A stretch of 29,653 nucleotides of DNA from Bacteroidota bacterium (GTDB lineage Bacteria > Bacteroidota > Bacteroidia > Bacteroidales > UBA12481). The stretch lies in the NCBI GenBank assembly GCA_030592205.1, contig JAUVKA010000002.1, positions 1-29,653 on the forward strand, in the 5' to 3' direction. This document shows positions 25,717-29,653 of the stretch, one piece after another. The translations under genes were made by a program, and so were the position numbers. The notes under the pieces are model-generated. The model ran no database searches and had not been told where the DNA came from. It saw only the letters and a list, made by a program, of their open reading frames with translations. Position 1 is the stretch's first letter. Each line of letters starts with the position of its first letter.

Positions 25717-27036
25717 CTATTTAGTAAAGAGTTTTACAATATCATTACCATTGGCATATAGAACCAGTGCCAGTAACATCAGCATTCCAACAATCTGGGC
25801 ATATTCCATAAATTTATCACCTGGTTTCCTTCCTGTAATCATCTCAATAATGAGAAACATAACATGACCTCCATCAAGAGCCGGAATCGGTAAAAGATTC
25901 AGAACGGCCAGCATGATTGAAAGAAATGCTGTCATTCGCCAGAAGACATACCAGTCCCACTTTCCGGGAAAGATATTACCGATGGCAATGAAGCCACCCA
26001 GTTCTTTATACGCTTCTGTTTCCGGAGTAAATACCAACTTCAAATCTTTTAGGTAGGCCCCGATCATATGAGTACCCTTCTTTACTCCCGCCGGTATAGA
26101 TTCAAAAAAGCCATATTTCAATTCGCTGTATTCAAGAAGTGATTCAGGCAATTCAGGATAAACACCAATTGTACCAGATTCAGACACTTCCATCTCAATA
26201 TTAGTTTTCTGCCCACCCCTCATCAAATTAAGTGTAATAGTATCCCCGATATGATTTTGGAGTTCAAGTTTCACCAGATCAAAATATGGTATATCCATCC
26301 CATTGATTCCGATAATCTTATCACCTGTCAGAACCCCCTTATCTTGAGCTTCTGAGTCATTCGGAAAATGACTGGCAATAAATGGAAATGCCGCATAAAT
26401 AAAACTTTGTTTTTTGATAAAGTTATTTACAAAATCATCTGGGACCGTAATATCGAGGGCCTCACCATTCCGGTTGATCTGGATAGATTTAGCTTCATCA
26501 TAAACTAACTCTCGTGCAATATCACCAAAGTTTTCTATGTACTGACCATCTACAGTAAGAATCTTGTCACCATGCTGCAGACCCATATCCAAGGCAAGAG
26601 AATCACAGATAATTCCGTACTTTACATTTTGTGTTGGGAGATACGATTCTCCCCAGGTAAACAGGACCATTGCATAAACCAGGAATGCAAAAAGGACATT
26701 GAATAACACTCCGCCCAGCATGATAAGCAATCGCTGTATTGATGATTTTGACCGGAATTCCCATGGCTGAGGTTCTTTACTCATTTGTTCTTTATCCATT
26801 GATTCATCAATCATACCTGAGATTTTCACGTAACCTCCAAGAGGCAGCCATCCAAGACCATATTCTGTTTCTCCCTTTTTGAATTTAAACAGGGAAAACC
26901 ATGGATTGAAGAAAAGATAAAACTTTTCAACCCTGGTTTTAAATAACTTGGCAAAGGTGAAATGGCCAAATTCATGAATTATCACCAAAATGGACAAACT
27001 TAATAACAGCTGAGCAGCCTTGATCAATACTATCAT
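25717..27036 (-). CDS. rseP: RIP metalloprotease RseP (site-2 protease)
   Basis: RseP is an inner-membrane zinc protease that cuts anti-sigma factors and signal peptide remnants within the membrane. The 439-residue protein carries the HEFGH zinc motif in its first membrane segment (His21, Glu22, His25) and the second active-site motif LDG at about residues 387-389 (NLLPIPALDGGHV). Two PDZ-like domains lie between (GDKILTVDGQYIENF and GDKIIGINGMDIPYF). Membrane segments are also seen around residues 100-120, 365-385 and 415-432. It starts 15 bp after dxr and ends in TAG. Its target anti-sigma factor is not in the window. Confidence 0.97.
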   Translation of the reverse strand: MIVLIKAAQLLLSLSILVIIHEFGHFTFAKLFKTRVEKFYLFFNPWFSLFKFKKGETEYGLGWLPLGGYVKISGMIDESMDKEQMSKEPQPWEFRSKSSIQRLLIMLGGVLFNVLFAFLVYAMVLFTWGESYLPTQNVKYGIICDSLALDMGLQHGDKILTVDGQYIENFGDIARELVYDEAKSIQINRNGEALDITVPDDFVNNFIKKQSFIYAAFPFIASHFPNDSEAQDKGVLTGDKIIGINGMDIPYFDLVKLELQNHIGDTITLNLMRGGQKTNIEMEVSESGTIGVYPELPESLLEYSELKYGFFESIPAGVKKGTHMIGAYLKDLKLVFTPETEAYKELGGFIAIGNIFPGKWDWYVFWRMTAFLSIMLAVLNLLPIPALDGGHVMFLIIEMITGRKPGDKFMEYAQIVGMLMLLALVLYANGNDIVKLFTK

Positions 27037-27051
27037 AATAGGGTAAATAAA

Positions 27052-28203
27052 TTAAATTAACATTCGGGCGATCTCACGCGACTCCCGGTCGGATTTTACA
27101 TATTCATCATAACCCCCCTGAGGCAAAAATGTTGCTTTTTCAAGGGTTTTTTCAATTATAAATGTCATTTCAGGAAACTTTATCCTGTCGTGCAGAAATG
27201 CTTCAACAGCAATTTCGTTTGCTGCATTCATCACGCAGGGCATATTACCACCCTTTTCCATCACCTCAAAGGCAATACGAAGGTTTAGGAACCTTTCCAA
27301 ATCAGGCTTTTCAAAACTCAGCTCCGGATAATCCATGAAATCAAAACGGCCATCAGGAGATGGCAGTCGCTGAGGATATCCCAAGGCATACTGGATAGGC
27401 AAACGCATATCAGGCAATCCCATTTGCGCTTTCATTGATCCGTCGTGAAACTGAACAATACTGTGAATTATCGATTGTGGATGAATGATCACATCAATCT
27501 GATCCGGAGCCAGATCAAACAACCATTTGGCTTCGATGGCCTCCAGGCCTTTGTTCATCATGCTGGCCGAATCAATAGTAATCTTTGCTCCCATCTCCCA
27601 GTTTGGATGCTTCAATGCCTGAGCTCTGGTCACTTCCTTAATCTCCTGGGAAGAAAATTTCCTTAATGGCCCGCCGGAAGCAGTTAAGTAGATCTTTTCT
27701 ATTGGATTATTATGCTCACCGATAAGGCATTGAAAAATGGCAGAATGCTCAGAATCAACGGGGATAATCGGGGTACGGTTCTCCAAAGCCAATTTACTTA
27801 TCAATTCCCCGGCTACTACCAAAGTTTCCTTATTGGCCAGAGCCACGGGTTTTCTTGCTTCAAGGGACTTAATCACTGAGGACAGGCCGGCAAAACCAAC
27901 TATAGCTGCCAGAACCATATCGATACTTTCCATCTGAACCACCTGGTCCAGTGCTTCGGAGCCGGCAAAAACCTTAATTCCCTGTGGAGCCAGTACATCA
28001 TTTACAATTTGATAATGCTTCTCACTACCTATTACAACCGTATTTGGTTTATATTTTAATGACTGTTCAATAAGTAATTGGTACTGATTCTGAGCAGTAA
28101 GAACTTCCACTTCAAATAAGCCGGAATGCCTGGATATTATCTCCAATGCCTGTGTTCCGATAGACCCTGTTGATCCTAAGACGGCAATTCTTTTCTTTTC
28201 CAT
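27052..28203 (-). CDS. dxr: 1-deoxy-D-xylulose-5-phosphate reductoisomerase
   Basis: Dxr (IspC) converts DXP to methylerythritol phosphate with NADPH, the committed step of the MEP route to isoprenoids such as quinone side chains and undecaprenyl phosphate. From the ATG at 28201-28203 the protein has 383 residues. The NADPH-binding loop is GSTGSIG (10-16). Metal ligands are Asp150 and Glu152 (PVDSEHSAIFQ) and Glu221 (NKGLEAIEA). ASGGPLRKFS is the flexible substrate loop, and HPQSIIHSIVQFHDGS follows. The preceding codon is TTG, which I did not take as the start. The gene follows the M23 peptidase by 21 bp and precedes rseP by 15 bp. Confidence 0.98.
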   Translation of the reverse strand: MEKKRIAVLGSTGSIGTQALEIISRHSGLFEVEVLTAQNQYQLLIEQSLKYKPNTVVIGSEKHYQIVNDVLAPQGIKVFAGSEALDQVVQMESIDMVLAAIVGFAGLSSVIKSLEARKPVALANKETLVVAGELISKLALENRTPIIPVDSEHSAIFQCLIGEHNNPIEKIYLTASGGPLRKFSSQEIKEVTRAQALKHPNWEMGAKITIDSASMMNKGLEAIEAKWLFDLAPDQIDVIIHPQSIIHSIVQFHDGSMKAQMGLPDMRLPIQYALGYPQRLPSPDGRFDFMDYPELSFEKPDLERFLNLRIAFEVMEKGGNMPCVMNAANEIAVEAFLHDRIKFPEMTFIIEKTLEKATFLPQGGYDEYVKSDRESREIARMLI

Positions 28204-28224
28204 CAATTTATGTTCAACGAGTGC

Positions 28225-29091
28225 CTAATTAAAAATAATATATTCTTCAGGATTTATTGGCTTTCCTTTATACCAGAGTTCAAAATGAAGATGAGGGCCC
28301 GTTGTGAGTTCTCCGGTATTTCCAGCAATAGCAATAACCTCTCCAGCACGCACAATATCCCCAGACTTTTTAACCAATTCCTGGTTATGCTTGTAAATTG
28401 AAATCAGATCATTGGAGTGTAGCACCTGGATCACATAACCCGTTTCAGCGGTATAGTCGGCTAATACCACCGTTCCATCCAGTGTTGATTTAACCCATTG
28501 GTCATCCGTAGGTACCAGGTCAATTCCAAAGTGCTTAATACTAGTGTCAAATCTATTGATAACCATCCCCTTAACAGGAGCAAAAAAGAAAAGCTCACTT
28601 AAGTTTTTCGCCTTATCATAGGGATCAAAGAGGGATAAACTAAAACGTTGTTGCTCTTCCACTTCTTCCCGTAGTATAGAATCCTCACGTGAATGAAAAT
28701 CTTCAATAGTATGTGAACTAACAGGAACCTCAGATTCAGATATATCATAATCCGTTGGCTCCTCACCTTTGATGATGGTTAAAATAGTTCCAATATATTG
28801 GTCCTTGAGAAACAACTGATACTCAAGTGAGTCTAACTTCAAGGCATTCAAGCGAATATCCCTGGTCATTTCACCGCTTGGGTAACCCGGGATTAGTTCT
28901 TTGATAGGTGTATAAACAATCAAAGCAACAACAATTATAGTCACCAGGATAATTGAGCTGGAAATCACTGTCAGCACATTCAACCTCGACAGGCGCATAA
29001 ACCAGACTTCCTCATAAGTTGTATCCCGCTGAATAACCAGCCGGTACTTACTCTGAAGTTTTTTATATAAATTTTTCTTTCTCCCCAGCAT
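28225..29091 (-). CDS. Membrane-anchored M23 (LytM-type) peptidase
   Basis: M23 enzymes are zinc endopeptidases that cut peptide cross-bridges of peptidoglycan. The 288-residue protein has a basic N-terminus, one membrane segment (about residues 38-60), a linker with likely coiled-coil character (about 75-155), and a C-terminal LytM domain (about 165-288). Catalytic residues are all present: His187 and Asp191 (HFGID), His235 and His267/His269 (PHLHF). It therefore looks active rather than a regulatory EnvC-like form. It probably sits in the inner membrane with the domain in the periplasm. It heads the M23-dxr-rseP-DUF4837 run, with a promoter-like box at 29114-29121, and ends in TAG. Confidence 0.93.
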   Translation of the reverse strand: MLGRKKNLYKKLQSKYRLVIQRDTTYEEVWFMRLSRLNVLTVISSSIILVTIIVVALIVYTPIKELIPGYPSGEMTRDIRLNALKLDSLEYQLFLKDQYIGTILTIIKGEEPTDYDISESEVPVSSHTIEDFHSREDSILREEVEEQQRFSLSLFDPYDKAKNLSELFFFAPVKGMVINRFDTSIKHFGIDLVPTDDQWVKSTLDGTVVLADYTAETGYVIQVLHSNDLISIYKHNQELVKKSGDIVRAGEVIAIAGNTGELTTGPHLHFELWYKGKPINPEEYIIFN

Positions 29092-29113
29092 TTACCCTGA
29101 TTTCAAGAACAGG

Positions 29114-29121
29114 CAAAGATA
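29114..29121 (-). promoter_or_regulatory. Likely -7 element for the M23-dxr-rseP run
   Basis: On the minus strand this reads TATCTTTG, matching TAnnTTTG, 23 bp before the M23 ATG. That gives a leader of about 15 nt. No -33 TTTG is seen at the normal spacing, so support is partial. Confidence 0.4.
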
Positions 29122-29187
29122 GGCCTTGTGAATTTAAGAATAAAAGAAATTACAGAAAGTTTACCAGCGTATACAAACTTAATACCC

Positions 29188-29653
29188 TCAGAGCTTTATG
29201 AAAGAGGAAACATACTGTTTATCTCCAATCATGATCTTTACATAATAAAAGCCTTTTTGCCATGCCGAGACATCCAGACTCTCAGTCCAGAATCCGGCAA
29301 GCTCTACCTTATCAGAATACATTTTCCTTCCAAGTTGATCAAAAATACTGAAAACTGTCTGGCCCTGAACCGGTCCCTCATACTTGAAGAAGACCTGGTC
29401 ATATGCTGGAATAGGGTAAATACTAAAATGGCCCGATATTTCATCCAGGTTAACAGCTGATGAACCAACTGTGATAGGAACTGCAAAGGTGTTATTATCT
29501 TCATCAGTTTCTGCAACCGTCTGGTATACATCAATATATGCGATCAAGTAGTATTGCCCTATAACTGCATTGGACGGAATTGTCACATAATTGTTTTTAA
29601 AAATCAGCTCCTCTCCACTCATCTTTTTAACCGTTATATCATTCAGAAACACA
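29188..29653 (-). CDS. Secreted CARDB-like protein with T9SS type A sorting domain (5' end outside the window)
   Basis: Only the last 154 or so residues are seen; the frame runs off the right edge and the GTG near 29652 is not a credible start. The first part looks like the end of a CARDB/APHP-type beta-sandwich, with YLIAYIDVYQTVAETDEDNN. The last 80 residues are a type IX sorting domain: FSIYPIPA (usual form IYPNPA), then a beta-rich tail with VFSIFDQLGRKMYS and GFYYVKIMIG, ending SSFIKL. This signal directs proteins through the SprA channel and is removed or used for surface anchoring. The protein's activity would lie in the missing N-terminal part. It stops 96 bp before the M23 gene and is transcribed toward it. 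Confidence 0.85.
   Translation of the reverse strand, partial: VFLNDITVKKMSGEELIFKNNYVTIPSNAVIGQYYLIAYIDVYQTVAETDEDNNTFAVPITVGSSAVNLDEISGHFSIYPIPAYDQVFFKYEGPVQGQTVFSIFDQLGRKMYSDKVELAGFWTESLDVSAWQKGFYYVKIMIGDKQYVSSFIKL

Overview
This is about 29.7 kb of chromosome from a member of the Bacteroidota. The evidence is a SprA homologue (type IX secretion translocon), a LpxC-FabZ fusion protein, the gene orders lpxD-lpxC/fabZ-lpxA, ruvA-sprA-gcvH and dxr-rseP-DUF4837, a T9SS sorting domain at the right edge, and promoter elements of the TAnnTTTG type. The class or family cannot be fixed from the sequence alone. MqnC suggests menaquinone is made by the futalosine route, which some but not all Bacteroidota use. 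The region is dense housekeeping DNA. The largest gap between genes is 206 bp, and I see no rRNA, tRNA, CRISPR array, insertion sequence or prophage.

Layout, left to right: (1) sufB (-) and thiL (+) diverge from a 139-bp region holding a strong inverted repeat beside a likely sufB promoter. (2) A minus-strand run, HD phosphohydrolase, lpxD, lpxC/fabZ, lpxA, carries early lipid A synthesis. (3) A plus-strand run, rimP-nusA-infB, handles ribosome maturation, transcription elongation/termination and translation initiation. It starts from a good Bacteroidota promoter, and a terminator-like hairpin lies in its leader. (4) A minus-strand run, M17 aminopeptidase, pdxA, ruvA, sprA, gcvH, converges on infB at a shared stem-loop. 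(5) mqnC (+) diverges from the aminopeptidase gene and ends tail to tail, with overlapping stop codons, against the next block. (6) A minus-strand run, M23 peptidase, dxr, rseP, DUF4837 lipoprotein, serves envelope and isoprenoid functions. (7) At the right edge is the C-terminal part of a secreted CARDB-like protein with a T9SS type A sorting domain.

Much of the window serves the cell envelope: lipid A acylation (LpxA/LpxC/LpxD), isoprenoid precursors (Dxr), site-2 proteolysis (RseP), wall hydrolysis (M23) and the outer-membrane exit channel of type IX secretion (SprA), whose sorting signal is seen on the last protein.

The most unusual point is an in-frame TAG at codon 178 of nusA. Homology continues in the same frame on both sides, and TAG is used as an ordinary stop elsewhere in the window, including at the end of nusA itself. 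A base error, a real nonsense mutation, or suppression/restart are all possible. I found no convincing new multi-gene system; the best leads are this nusA stop, the rimP leader hairpin and the sufB operator-like palindrome.
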